The notes beneath the pieces are model-generated. The model was not told where the DNA came from and did not search any database. It saw only the letters and a list, made by a program, of their open reading frames with translations. A DNA stretch of 64,000 bases from Thermasporomyces sp040195635 (GTDB taxonomy: Bacteria; Actinomycetota; Actinomycetes; Propionibacteriales; Actinopolymorphaceae): NCBI RefSeq assembly GCF_040195635.1, contig NZ_JBEFTX010000006.1, positions 248,001-312,000 on the forward strand. The letters are read 5' to 3'. Shown here one piece after another: positions 25,629-33,896 of the stretch. Made by a program: the position numbers and the translations under genes. The number at the start of each line of letters is the position of its first letter. Within the stretch, counting starts at the first letter, position 1.

Positions 25629-25745
25629 TCACGCGGGGTCGAGTACGCGGTTCACGATCCACGCGTGCTTGCCGACCTGGCGTACGCGCTGGAATCCGTA
25701 CTGCTCGAACAGCTCGACCGTCGCGGACGCCAGCCAGTGCCCGCT
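25629..25745 (-). pseudogene. C-terminal fragment of a GNAT acetyltransferase
   Basis: On the minus strand this frame reads SGHWLASATVELFEQYGFQR, then VRQVGKHAWIVNRVLDPA and a stop. The ELFEQYGFQRVRQVGKHAW segment matches the last strand-helix-strand of GNAT enzymes. Nothing upstream in the frame continues the fold and a stop codon lies about 30 codons upstream, so it is a remnant. The surrounding gap 25494-25978 holds no other gene I can support. Confidence 0.45.
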
Positions 25746-25987
25746 TACGCCCGAGGACCTACCGCGTGACCCCATTGGCCGCTTCTGGTCGGCAGATCAT
25801 CTATGACTCGTGCCACTGTGCGGTCATGGACTGGAGAGATCTGCCTCTGGAGGACATGATGCACACGGGTCACGCCGACATGGTGCGCGAAGCGGTCGGG
25901 CGTAACGTTTAGAGCGGTGAGGCTCATCCGTTAGCGGCGTTCCAGCCGAACTGCCCATATGGGGAAACAGGTCAACGGGTGGATCAG

Positions 25988-26785
25988 ATGGCAATCGAGT
26001 GGCAGCATCACACAGACCAACGCGACGAGATTTCGTCGACGTTGCTCGGCTCTGTGCAAACACTCTTGGTGACAGGACCCCACGTCGAGGCTTATCTCAA
26101 TAAGGTGGCATGGCTCGCCGCAAATGTCGTCCAACCGCCAGCCTCGTGCGGTATCACCGCACATTACGATGGGCGGCCCGGCACCGTCGCCGCAAGCGAT
26201 CAACGCGCACCCTTGCTGGACGAGAAGCAGTTCGCGGTAGACGAAGGACCGTGCCTGCAGACATTGCGGACCGGAGAGATCGTCGATGTGTCCGATCTGC
26301 AGGTCGACGATCGCTGGAAGCGGTACCGCGAGCAGGCTCTCCGACTAGGCGTCAGATGCTCATTGAGCTTCCCGTTGAACAACGTGGACGGGCAGACGGT
26401 CGGCGCCCTGAACATGTACGGGTACGACCGTCCACACGCCTTCAACGGCATCGAACGCCGACTTGCGGAAATGTATGTAGTCCAAGCCTCCACAGCGCTC
26501 GGACTAGCGATGCGTCGCACCGGGAAGGCTGATGTGACGGCACAACTAGCGCAGACACTGACGTCACGGACCTTTATCGATCAGGCTCTGGGAATTTTGA
26601 TGGCAAAGCGAGGCTGCAATGCCGACGAGGCGTTCAATGTGCTGCGAAAGCGTTCCCAAAGCTCTAAACGCCCTCTTCGCGAAGTTGCAGCAGAGCTCAT
26701 TGCCCAGGTGAGCGGCACCGCTCCGATACCACCCCAACCTTTCGAGCCACGATCCGCCGAACACGATCCAGGAACTAGTCGTTAA
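25988..26785 (+). CDS. GAF and ANTAR domain protein
   Basis: A 265-residue signalling protein. Residues 20-165 form a GAF sensor domain (DEGPCLQTLRTGEIVDVSDL, RCSLSFPLNNVDGQTVGALN). Residues 175-240 form an ANTAR RNA-binding domain (ALGILMAKRGCNADEAFNVL then RKRSQSSKRPLREVA). ANTAR proteins bind paired hairpins in target mRNAs and prevent termination. Such GAF-ANTAR proteins are numerous in actinobacteria. ATG 25988 is preceded at a good distance by GGGTGG; GTG 25979 is an alternative start. No target hairpin pair was recognised nearby. Confidence 0.85.
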   Translation: MAIEWQHHTDQRDEISSTLLGSVQTLLVTGPHVEAYLNKVAWLAANVVQPPASCGITAHYDGRPGTVAASDQRAPLLDEKQFAVDEGPCLQTLRTGEIVDVSDLQVDDRWKRYREQALRLGVRCSLSFPLNNVDGQTVGALNMYGYDRPHAFNGIERRLAEMYVVQASTALGLAMRRTGKADVTAQLAQTLTSRTFIDQALGILMAKRGCNADEAFNVLRKRSQSSKRPLREVAAELIAQVSGTAPIPPQPFEPRSAEHDPGTSR

Positions 26786-26880
26786 GAGAGCACTGCCCCA
26801 TCAATGGGCCCACCGTCCTCGACGCCGGCCTACGGACGTGCCGACAACAGTGACCACCGCCAGGCGGCGCAAGGCGGAGG

Positions 26881-27921
26881 CTAGGTGTCGTCCGGATTCT
26901 GTTTTCTCACCCCAGGTTCGTGGGGAATGTCCCGCATCATCGAGAGGTACTTCTGTCCGGGGAGCATGCTGTCCTGCAGACGGGCAAGGGCGTCGGTCAG
27001 CGTGGCCACCGCCTGTTCGATCTCCGCGCGCGACCTCCGCCACGCGGTGATGACAACAGCGAGGAAGAGGCCGGACAGGACGACAGTCCCCTCGAACACC
27101 TGCAGGATCGTGATGTTGGCCAGCAGCGGACGTCCAGCGAAGAGGCCGTATCCATGTGCGGCAGCGTCGATCGCTATGGCGGACACGATGAGGTTGCATG
27201 GCGCGACGCCCGGCAACTGGAAGCGCCATGCTGCCCAGATCACGAGGGGAAACGCCAGGAAGAGCAGGCCGAGGTTTCTCGTCGCAGCCATGCTGACGGT
27301 GAACGTCACGAGAAGGAGAAGCGCCATCTCCAGCCACCTCACCCAGCCAGCACCGAACGCCCGCCGGATACGAAGCAGGACGAGCAGGAAGGGAGTCACG
27401 ACCAACACGCCCAATACGTCGCTGGACCACCAGACAGCCCAGACGGCCAGGAACCCGGCAGGTTCCCCCACGGTCAGGAACGTGATCGCAACCGCGCCGA
27501 GGGTCGCGCTGATCGTCATCGCGCCGAAGGCTGCGATAAGAACCAGGGCGAAGGTGTCTCGGAGTCGATCGAGTTCCTTCCTGAAATCAACCGACCGGAG
27601 CAGAACGTAAGCGCAGACCGGCGCGAGTGTGTTCCCCAGAGTGACCAGCAGGGCAGCAGATGGCGGCAGAAGAGGCACAGTGGCCGCCAGGGAACCAATA
27701 GCGATTCCGGGCCATGTCCAGGTGCGGAGACCAAGGGTCAAAAAGCACGCCAACGCGACACCCGCCGGAATCCACAGCGAGCGGACAGGACCACCGAATG
27801 GTGCGCTCAGGAGCAGTCCGACCACGGCCGCGAGGTAGTACGCGAGTGCGACCCCGAGAATCCGCAGCCCGATCACCCCACCAGCGCTTAGCTGATCACG
27901 ATGAGTCCAGGCTGAACCCAT
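26881..27921 (-). CDS. MASE1 domain integral membrane sensor protein
   Basis: A 346-residue protein with eight to nine membrane helices of the MASE1 type (LRILGVALAYYLAAVVGLLL at the start, LWIPAGVALACFLTLGLRTW next). The final 50 residues form a cytoplasmic helix (RSRAEIEQAVATLTDALARL). MASE1 usually precedes kinase, GGDEF or phosphatase domains; here the output domain is absent or reduced to the helix. A response-regulator or PP2C phosphatase partner might be separate. Start ATG 27921. Confidence 0.8.
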   Translation of the reverse strand: MGSAWTHRDQLSAGGVIGLRILGVALAYYLAAVVGLLLSAPFGGPVRSLWIPAGVALACFLTLGLRTWTWPGIAIGSLAATVPLLPPSAALLVTLGNTLAPVCAYVLLRSVDFRKELDRLRDTFALVLIAAFGAMTISATLGAVAITFLTVGEPAGFLAVWAVWWSSDVLGVLVVTPFLLVLLRIRRAFGAGWVRWLEMALLLLVTFTVSMAATRNLGLLFLAFPLVIWAAWRFQLPGVAPCNLIVSAIAIDAAAHGYGLFAGRPLLANITILQVFEGTVVLSGLFLAVVITAWRRSRAEIEQAVATLTDALARLQDSMLPGQKYLSMMRDIPHEPGVRKQNPDDT

Positions 27922-28139
27922 CTTGCAAAACTACGGCCAAGCCCCAACCTGAGCCACCGTCACCCCACAACCTGCCCACGGGAAGGACGCGGGCCGCGAC
28001 CCGGAAAGGCGTGGGCCAGCCAGATTGAACTGCTTACATGACGCCAGTTGCACGCCCGTCGGACCTCCTGCTATTGCCCTTGTGGATGGTGTCGGACAGG
28101 ATGATCCGGCCGCAGCTCCTCCTAGCCAGGATCGAGATC

Positions 28140-28355
28140 ATGAGTACCGCTGCCAACAACGAAACGGAGCTCCGTCTCATGCCCCAGTCACTCTCCAACA
28201 AGAGGACTGCGGTCATCCTGCTCGGAATCGCCCTGCTGCTGATGCCCGTCGCCGCTATTGTCGGCGGCGCCACGCGGTGGGTCGTGATTGCCGGGTCCGT
28301 CGTCATGCTGTTCCTCTGCGCGTACAACATCAACGTCAAACAACCGGCGCACTGA
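28140..28355 (+). CDS. Small membrane protein with two helices
   Basis: A 71-residue protein whose two hydrophobic segments (VILLGIALLLMPVAAIVG and WVVIAGSVVMLFLCAYNI) are separated by a Gly/Thr turn. ATG 28140 follows AGGATCGAG. An earlier in-frame ATG (28038) would add 34 residues without ribosome site. An ABC-ATPase gene fragment begins seven bases after its stop, so it may once have belonged to a transporter operon. No family recognised. Confidence 0.6.
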   Translation: MSTAANNETELRLMPQSLSNKRTAVILLGIALLLMPVAAIVGGATRWVVIAGSVVMLFLCAYNINVKQPAH

Positions 28356-28361
28356 CCGCTC

Positions 28362-28461
28362 ATGACGACGGCGGTTGTGAGCTTCCGTGCCGCCGCCAAG
28401 ACCTTGGGCGCGAACTCACCGCAGTCGAGGATGTCTCCTTCGACGTGCCCGCAGGGCGGCC
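28362..28461 (+). pseudogene. N-terminal fragment of an ABC transporter ATP-binding gene, frameshifted
   Basis: ATG 28362 opens MTTAVVSFRAAAKTLG. One base off frame, GRELTAVEDVSFDVPAG follows directly, which together resembles the first strands of ABC ATPases just before Walker A. After that the similarity stops: no Walker A, signature or Walker B is present before the convergent GNAT gene. It is a frameshifted and truncated remnant. Confidence 0.5.
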
Positions 28462-28591
28462 ACCCGCTCTGCCAGTGCACGTCCGGCCAATGACCGGCTT
28501 TCCCGGCGGGATTTTGGCAATCCCCAGTAAGGGTTTGGTCAGGGCTCGACCATGAGGTCGACCGCGCCCGATCAGGGGGTCAGGTCAGCGT

Positions 28592-29095
28592 TCAGTCCCG
28601 GAGAGCGGCTCGAGAGATGTCGAGGTCTTCGGCGAGCAAGTCCATGAGGAGCGCATCGTTCCACTCGCCCGTTTCGAGGTTGCGTTCATAGCGACGCATC
28701 ACGCCGACCGGCTTGAAGCCGACCTTGCAGTAGCACCGGATGGCTGCTGCATTGTCCGCTCGTGGGTCGATGACAACTCGATGATGTCCCAGGTCACGGG
28801 CGAGATGGACGGCAAGCGTGCGAACGGCATCGGTACCGATGCCCTGACCGTGGTAGGGCGTACCGACGAAGATGTCGATGCTGGCGTGCCGGTACTCCGG
28901 ATCTGGGTTCTCATTGGACTGGATGAAGCCGACGATGGATCTGTCGAGCAAGATCGTGTAGCGAGTCGCCGCTGACCCTTCGAGGGGCCAGTCGTCACCG
29001 GGCGACCAGCCGCGTGGGCGAAGTTCGCGGAGCCGCGGGACATCGGCCACCTCAAGGGTGCGCAGTGAGACCAGCTCGCCTGGCAGCTCGGGCAT
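28592..29095 (-). CDS. GNAT family N-acetyltransferase, AAC(6')-like
   Basis: A 167-residue acetyl-CoA-dependent acetyltransferase. VSLRTLEVADVPRLRELRPR is the first strand and helix. HGQGIGTDAVRTLAVHLA is the acetyl-CoA pyrophosphate-binding motif A, and NAAAIRCYCKVGFKPVGVMR is motif B. The order resembles aminoglycoside 6'-acetyltransferases and RimJ/L-type enzymes, but resistance cannot be inferred from this. Start ATG 29095; gene isolated. Confidence 0.85.
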   Translation of the reverse strand: MPELPGELVSLRTLEVADVPRLRELRPRGWSPGDDWPLEGSAATRYTILLDRSIVGFIQSNENPDPEYRHASIDIFVGTPYHGQGIGTDAVRTLAVHLARDLGHHRVVIDPRADNAAAIRCYCKVGFKPVGVMRRYERNLETGEWNDALLMDLLAEDLDISRAALRD

Positions 29096-29335
29096 CGGCT
29101 GAGCCTACCGAGAAGATTCGGCTCCTTCACGTGCCCGCCCGGAGACCCCGAGGACGGCCGCCCACGGCCGCCCGCAAGGGCGGTAGCCGGGCGGTGCTCA
29201 GCGGCGCCTTGACCCTTGTAGAGCCGGAAATAGCAGAGCCGCGACATCGGGCTCGCCGTCGGAACGCTTGGGGAACAGGTAGGCGTTCAAGTCCGGTCGC
29301 TGCCGTATCCGCCCGGACATCCGCCGAGCAGCAAA

Positions 29336-29374
29336 TAAGCCGCTCACCTGCAGCTTTCGCAGGCGAGCGGCTTA
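29336..29374 (-). terminator. Terminator downstream of tRNA-Ala
   Basis: TAAGCCGCTCACCTGC (29336-29351) and GCAGGCGAGCGGCTTA (29359-29374) form a 16-bp stem, with one G-U pair when read on the minus strand, and a seven-base loop. It lies 20 bases after the 3' end of the minus-strand tRNA gene. Confidence 0.85.
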
Positions 29375-29394
29375 CCGCTTCCAGAGTACAAAAG

Positions 29395-29468
29395 TGGAGC
29401 TGAGGGGATTTGAACCCCTGACCCCCTCGATGCGAACGAGGTGCGCTACCGGACTGCGCTACAGCCCC
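29395..29468 (-). tRNA. tRNA-Ala, anticodon CGC
   Basis: The 74-base gene folds into a full cloverleaf on the minus strand. The acceptor is GGGGCTG with CAGCTCC, the D arm AGCGCAGTCCGGTAGCGC, the anticodon stem CCTCG/CGAGG around TTCGCAT (anticodon CGC) and the T arm GGGG-TTCAAAT-CCCC. The discriminator is A and no CCA is encoded. It lies between sepX and a terminator. It decodes GCG, a codon expected to be frequent in this GC-rich genome. Confidence 0.95.
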
Positions 29469-29625
29469 CGGGCGGTCGAGCCGCACTTCTGACAAACGTT
29501 CAAAGGCGGCGATCGACCGACGAAGACGATAGCACGGCGCACCGGACGAATCGGCGGCAAGCCCTTGGCGCCGGCACAGTCCCCGGACAGTGACGGCCTG
29601 GAGACCTCGAGTTCGTCCGCCTGGC

Positions 29626-30573
29626 TCAGTCCCCGACAGCACGGCGACGCTCAGACTCCCCGGCGTCAGACTGTGCTTCGTCGAGGGCCGGGCCCGGCTG
29701 CTCTGTCTCATCGAGCAGCATCACGGACTCTTCTGGCCGGGAGAGGAGTTCCGCCTCGGGCAGCCGCCCCGATGACCTCGTGCCGGGCTCGCCGAGTTCG
29801 ACCGTACGCACCGTGCGGGTCGCCTTGGCCTTCGTGACGTATGTCGGCAGGGGCACCTGGACCGGATCCCACAGCCCAGGGTCGGTCGGCTCCCGCGCGG
29901 CCGGTACGCCACCGCCGCCGGCACCGGCACCGGCACCGGCACCAAACGACGGGTCAACCCTCACCGACACGGTCCTCGCGTCGGGCGCCGGGCAGTCCGC
30001 CGTCTCGGCCAACCGCGCGGCCGTCGTACGGACCACACCATGAGCGGCCGGAGCGCGCCCGGATCGGGCAGATCCGGAAGCCCTCGCGGCACCCTTCCCC
30101 TCCTTCGCGCTGGACGGCGAGGCCGACGCCACCGCCCGCACGCCCTGGCTGCGATGCCCCCGGGCGAGAACCGCGCAGATCAGGAGGTACGCCGCGACGC
30201 TTCCCACGGGCACCGCAAGCGCCCACCACGGGGCGAGCCGGAACGCACCGAGCACCGCGACGACAGTGGTGAGCCCGATCAGTCCCACCAGGACGCGTCG
30301 CCGACGGCGTACGACAGACGACGGGCGCGCAGCACCCGAACGCGGCGGCCCGTACACCGGGGGTCGTCGTTCGTCGTCGCCCGTCGCGTCGCGGGAGTGG
30401 TCAGCAGTCGCACCGCGTCCGGAGTGGCGCCGCTCCAGGACGCGTACCGGCGGCGGCGCCCGGTCGACCACCGGTGCCGCGTCGGCCACCTCCTCGTGCC
30501 GCCGAATCCACCCGGGAACAAGGTAGGCGGCCCAGGCAGCGACGATCGCCGCGTAGATCAGCCCAGTACCCAC
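29626..30573 (-). CDS. sepX: Divisome protein SepX/GlpR
   Basis: A 315-residue membrane protein of the family studied as SepX in Streptomyces (sporulation septation) and GlpR in mycobacteria, which bind FtsZ-associated proteins. The N-terminal helix GLIYAAIVAAWAAYLVPGWI with following RRHEE is diagnostic. Two further helices lie near residues 110-155 and the rest is a low-complexity cytoplasmic tail. GTG 30573 has no ribosome site but TACTTT seven bases upstream, suggesting a leaderless message. The location beside rimJ, mog, moeA and galU is conserved across actinobacteria. Confidence 0.85.
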   Translation of the reverse strand: MGTGLIYAAIVAAWAAYLVPGWIRRHEEVADAAPVVDRAPPPVRVLERRHSGRGATADHSRDATGDDERRPPVYGPPRSGAARPSSVVRRRRRVLVGLIGLTTVVAVLGAFRLAPWWALAVPVGSVAAYLLICAVLARGHRSQGVRAVASASPSSAKEGKGAARASGSARSGRAPAAHGVVRTTAARLAETADCPAPDARTVSVRVDPSFGAGAGAGAGGGGVPAAREPTDPGLWDPVQVPLPTYVTKAKATRTVRTVELGEPGTRSSGRLPEAELLSRPEESVMLLDETEQPGPALDEAQSDAGESERRRAVGD

Positions 30574-30657
30574 GGGTAGAAAAGTACGCAAGCGACCGCG
30601 CTTTACCGTGCAGGTCAGACGGTGTGTCGTGAGAGTGCCTTCCACCGACGGCGGAAG

Positions 30658-31368
30658 TCAGGCCGACGGGCCCTGCTGCGGCGCGGAGGTGCCGCGGTGC
30701 CGCTCCTCCATCGCCCGCCTCCGCCGCCACCGGGTGAGCACGCCCTCAGGCACTTCCTCCGCATGCAGGGCGTACGCGACATGGTCGCGCCAGTCACCAT
30801 CGATGTGGAGGTACCGCGGCCGGATCCCCTCACGGCGGAACCCGAGCTTGTCCACCACCCTGAGGCTGGCGGCGTTCTCCGGCCGGATATTGATCTCGAT
30901 CCGGTGCAGACCCAGGACGAAGAAGCAGTGGTCACACGCGAGCGCGACAGCCGTCGGCATGATGCCGCGGCCGGCGTACGCCTGGTCGATCCAATACCCG
31001 ATCTGCGCCCAACGGGCCGAACCGAGCGTGATGCCGCTGACGGTGAGCTGCCCGACCAGTCGCTCCGCGCGGGCGGTGGTGGCATCCGGATCGGACCCGG
31101 AGTCGGCGTACGTCACGACGAACGGGAGGCACAGCCCCACCCGCGCCTGCGCGCGGAGCGAGCGGGTCATGGCGCGGAAGCTGCGGGGACGCGGGTCGAC
31201 ACCTGGAGGTGGGGTCGCCTCCCACGGTTGGAGCCAGGCCAGGTTGCGCGACCGCACCTGCCGCCAGGCACCAGCGTCTCGGGTCCGGAGGGGCCGCAGC
31301 CCGACTGGTCCCTCGGAAAGCCGTACCGGCCACGGCCGGCGGAGGCTCTGCCTCCCCGCGTGTTTCAC
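30658..31368 (-). CDS. rimJ: GNAT acetyltransferase, RimJ/RimL type
   Basis: A 236-residue protein acetyltransferase similar to RimJ, which acetylates the N-terminal alanine of ribosomal protein S5 in E. coli. WPVRLSEGPVGLRPLRTRDA is the first strand, and IGYWIDQAYAGRGIMPTAVA is the acetyl-CoA motif. It ends in NIRPENAASLRVVDKLGFRR and a basic tail. GTG 31368 overlaps the mog stop by four bases, indicating coupling. Whether S5 is the true substrate is not established for actinobacteria. Confidence 0.85.
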   Translation of the reverse strand: MKHAGRQSLRRPWPVRLSEGPVGLRPLRTRDAGAWRQVRSRNLAWLQPWEATPPPGVDPRPRSFRAMTRSLRAQARVGLCLPFVVTYADSGSDPDATTARAERLVGQLTVSGITLGSARWAQIGYWIDQAYAGRGIMPTAVALACDHCFFVLGLHRIEINIRPENAASLRVVDKLGFRREGIRPRYLHIDGDWRDHVAYALHAEEVPEGVLTRWRRRRAMEERHRGTSAPQQGPSA

Positions 31369-31952
31369 TGGCTCCCGCTCACCGCGTCGCGCTTGTCCTG
31401 ACCACCGTGCTCGTCCTTCGTGCCTTCCCCGCCCTGCGTATCGTGCCCGCCCCGCGTACCTTCCCCGCCCTGCGCAGCAGGGTGATCCCCGCCCCGGATC
31501 TGTTCGACCGCGTGCCGCAAGACCGGTGCCAGGACCGCCATCCCGTCCCGGGCGCCGCCGGACGAGCCCGGCAAATTGACGATGAGCGTCGATCCTGCCA
31601 GGCCGGCCAGCCCGCGTGACAGCGCCGCGGTGGGTACCCCGTGATCAACACCGTACGCCCGCACGGCCTCAGCGAGTCCGGGTACCTCGACCTCGAGCAC
31701 CCGACGGGTCATCTCCGGGGTCTGGTCGTTCGGGTTCAGGCCGGTACCTCCCGTGGTGAGAACCACGTCGTACGCCTCGGCGACCGCCTCCCGCAACGCC
31801 GTCACGACAGGCTCGCCATCGGGGACCACCAGGGGTTCGTCGGCGGCGAACCCGAGCTCACGCAGCCCGGCCACGAGAATCGGCCCGGCCCGGTCGGCGT
31901 AGACACCCGCCGCCGCGCGGTTGGACACCGTCACCACGCACGCTCTCATCAT
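31365..31952 (-). CDS. mog: Molybdenum cofactor biosynthesis protein MogA/MoaB
   Basis: A 195-residue enzyme that adenylylates molybdopterin during molybdenum cofactor assembly. The MoCF-biosynthesis fold is shown by VVTVSNRAAAGVYADRAGP, VLTTGGTGLNPNDQTPE (the GGTG nucleotide loop) and STLIVNLPGSSGGARDG. The last 40 residues are a Gly/His/Asp-rich tail not needed for the fold. It overlaps moaC upstream (ATGA) and rimJ downstream (GTGA) by four bases each, forming a tight translational run. Confidence 0.9.
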   Translation of the reverse strand: MMRACVVTVSNRAAAGVYADRAGPILVAGLRELGFAADEPLVVPDGEPVVTALREAVAEAYDVVLTTGGTGLNPNDQTPEMTRRVLEVEVPGLAEAVRAYGVDHGVPTAALSRGLAGLAGSTLIVNLPGSSGGARDGMAVLAPVLRHAVEQIRGGDHPAAQGGEGTRGGHDTQGGEGTKDEHGGQDKRDAVSGSQ

Positions 31953-32428
31953 GACCGCCGCCAGTCCCCCGACGTACCGCCCGTCTTCTCCTCGACCCGT
32001 ACGTCGGTGATCACCGCCGCCGGATCCACCGCCTTCACCATGTCGACGACGGCGAGCCCCGCAGTCACGACGGCGGCGAGAGCCTCCATCTCGACGCCCG
32101 TACGGTCGGTGGTGCGGACGCGGGCGGCGATTGCCACGCCCTCGTCGAGCACCGTGAGGTCAACATCGACTCCGGTGATGCCGATCGGATGGCAGAGGGG
32201 TACGAGTTCGGGCGTCCGCTTCGCGCCCATGATCCCGGCGATCCGAGCAACGGCGAGCGCATCGCCCTTGGGTACGCCGGGCCCGCGCAGGAGGGCGATC
32301 ACCTCGGCGGAGACGAGGACCAGGCCGGTGGCCCGCGCGGTGCGGGCGCTGGCCGGCTTCGCCGAGACGTCGACCATCCTGGCCGCGCCACGGTCGTCCA
32401 GATGCGTCAACGCCGGCTCTTCGGACAT
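31949..32428 (-). CDS. moaC: Cyclic pyranopterin monophosphate synthase MoaC
   Basis: A 159-residue enzyme that converts 3',8-cyclo-GTP to cyclic pyranopterin monophosphate, the second step of molybdenum cofactor synthesis. THLDDRGAARMVDVSAKP is the conserved start. ELVPLCHPIGITGVDVDL carries the Cys-His active-site motif, and VEMEALAAVVTAGLAVVDM is the signature helix. GAGGAAGCGAG precedes ATG 32428. MoaA is not in the window, so that step is encoded elsewhere. Confidence 0.93.
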   Translation of the reverse strand: MSEEPALTHLDDRGAARMVDVSAKPASARTARATGLVLVSAEVIALLRGPGVPKGDALAVARIAGIMGAKRTPELVPLCHPIGITGVDVDLTVLDEGVAIAARVRTTDRTGVEMEALAAVVTAGLAVVDMVKAVDPAAVITDVRVEEKTGGTSGDWRRS

Positions 32429-32469
32429 CAGCTCGCTTCCTCTCCTGTCCCAGACCCCGCCTGGCGTGA

Positions 32470-32600
32470 ACGCCGCGTGAGGGACGCCCTCACCCCACAG
32501 GTTGGCGTGAGGGGCGCCCTCATCCAATCAGCCCTCGCATGAGAGGCGCCCTCATCCAACTGAGCCTCCTGCGTGAAGGGCCCCTCGTCCAACAGCGCAC
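32470..32600. repeat. Four tandem imperfect palindromic repeats between moeA and moaC
   Basis: Copies near 32475, 32505, 32537 and 32571 follow the pattern GCGTGAGGGGCGCCCTCA, each able to fold on itself, with spacings of 30-34 bases. The later copies add TCCAA after the palindrome. The array fills most of the 189-base gap between moeA and moaC. It probably is a small dispersed palindromic repeat family. Open frames through it are artefacts. Confidence 0.7.
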
Positions 32601-32617
32601 TGTCGTCTCGGCGTACG

Positions 32618-33841
32618 TCATCGCGGCGCACCGAGAACCATCACCTCGATCGCCCCGCCCTCAGGCACCTCACGTACACCCTCGGGCACGATGGCGAGCG
32701 CATTGGCCCGCGCCAGCCCACCGACAAGGTGCGAGCCGGGACCGCTCACCGGCCGCACCAGCCCCCGTCCGTCCGGACCGACGGTGTACTCCACCCGCGT
32801 GAACTGCCGGCGGCCCTCAGACGCCTGCCAACCCGTCGTCGCCGTCGCGGTCACCGTCGGCGTGACAGCCGGGGTGATGCCCAGCATCGCGCGGAGGGCG
32901 GGCCGGACGAAGACCTGGAACGAGACGTACGCACTCACCGGGTTGCCCGGCAACGTGAAGATCGGCGTACGGTCCTCACCGATCACGCCGAAACCCTGCG
33001 GCATCCCCGGCTGCATCGCCACCCGCGTGAACTCCACCGTGCCGAGACGGCGAAGGGCCTGTTTCACGATGTCGTACGCACCGACGCTCACTCCCCCGCT
33101 GGTCACGACCAGGTCGGCGCGGACGAGCTGCTCCTCCAGCACGGTCATGAAGGTCCGCTCGTCGTCGGCGACGACGCCGACGCGGTAGGCGATGCCATCC
33201 GCCTCGCGGACCGCGGCGGCCAACGTGTAACTGTTGGAGTCGTAGATCAGACCCTCGCCGAGAGGCTGACCCGGCTCGCGCAACTCCGATCCGGTGGACA
33301 GTACGACCACGCGCGGCCGGGGACGGACCTTGACGACATCCCGGCCGGCGGCGGCGAGGACGGCGATCTGTTTCGCGTCCAGGTGTGTGCCCGACGCGAC
33401 CAGCAGCTGTCCGGTCTCGATGTCCTCGCCGCGACGTCTTATATAGGAGTTGTCACCGGGTGGTCGCCGGATCGCGACCTTCGCGACCCCACCGTCGGTC
33501 CACTCGACCGGGATCACCGTGTCGGATCCGCGCGGGACCTGGGCTCCGGTCATGATCCGCAACGCCTGCCCAGGTGCGAGCGCGTGCGCCTGCGTACCTC
33601 CGGCCGGCAGGTCGCCCACCACCGGCAGGACGACGGGCGCGTCCTCGGACGCGTGCGCGACGTCCTCGGCACGTACCGCGTAGCCGTCCATCGCGGAGTT
33701 GTCGAACGACGGCAGGTCGAAGCCGGCCGTGACGTCCTCGCAGAGGGCGCAGCCGTGCGCGTCCATCAGCTGCTGCTCGAACGGCGGCAGCTCACGGACG
33801 CCCGCGAGGACCGCGTCCAGATGTTCCTCGACGCTCTTCAC
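32618..33841 (-). CDS. moeA: Molybdopterin molybdotransferase MoeA
   Basis: A 407-residue enzyme that inserts molybdate into adenylylated molybdopterin. DLPSFDNSAMDGYAVRAEDV, ALRIMTGAQVPRGSDTVIP, VVVLSTGSELREPGQPLGEG and VVTSGGVSVGAYDIVKQAL are the MoeA signatures in order; IFTLPGNPVSAYVSF follows. GTG 33841 is the first usable start before VEEHLDAVLAGV. It lies between galU (56 bases upstream) and the palindromic repeat array, which separates it from moaC. Confidence 0.93.
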   Translation of the reverse strand: MKSVEEHLDAVLAGVRELPPFEQQLMDAHGCALCEDVTAGFDLPSFDNSAMDGYAVRAEDVAHASEDAPVVLPVVGDLPAGGTQAHALAPGQALRIMTGAQVPRGSDTVIPVEWTDGGVAKVAIRRPPGDNSYIRRRGEDIETGQLLVASGTHLDAKQIAVLAAAGRDVVKVRPRPRVVVLSTGSELREPGQPLGEGLIYDSNSYTLAAAVREADGIAYRVGVVADDERTFMTVLEEQLVRADLVVTSGGVSVGAYDIVKQALRRLGTVEFTRVAMQPGMPQGFGVIGEDRTPIFTLPGNPVSAYVSFQVFVRPALRAMLGITPAVTPTVTATATTGWQASEGRRQFTRVEYTVGPDGRGLVRPVSGPGSHLVGGLARANALAIVPEGVREVPEGGAIEVMVLGAPR

Positions 33842-33896
33842 CCGGACATCATCCCCACCCGCGCTACGCCCGCCACACCGGCGGCTTCGGCCGCGC

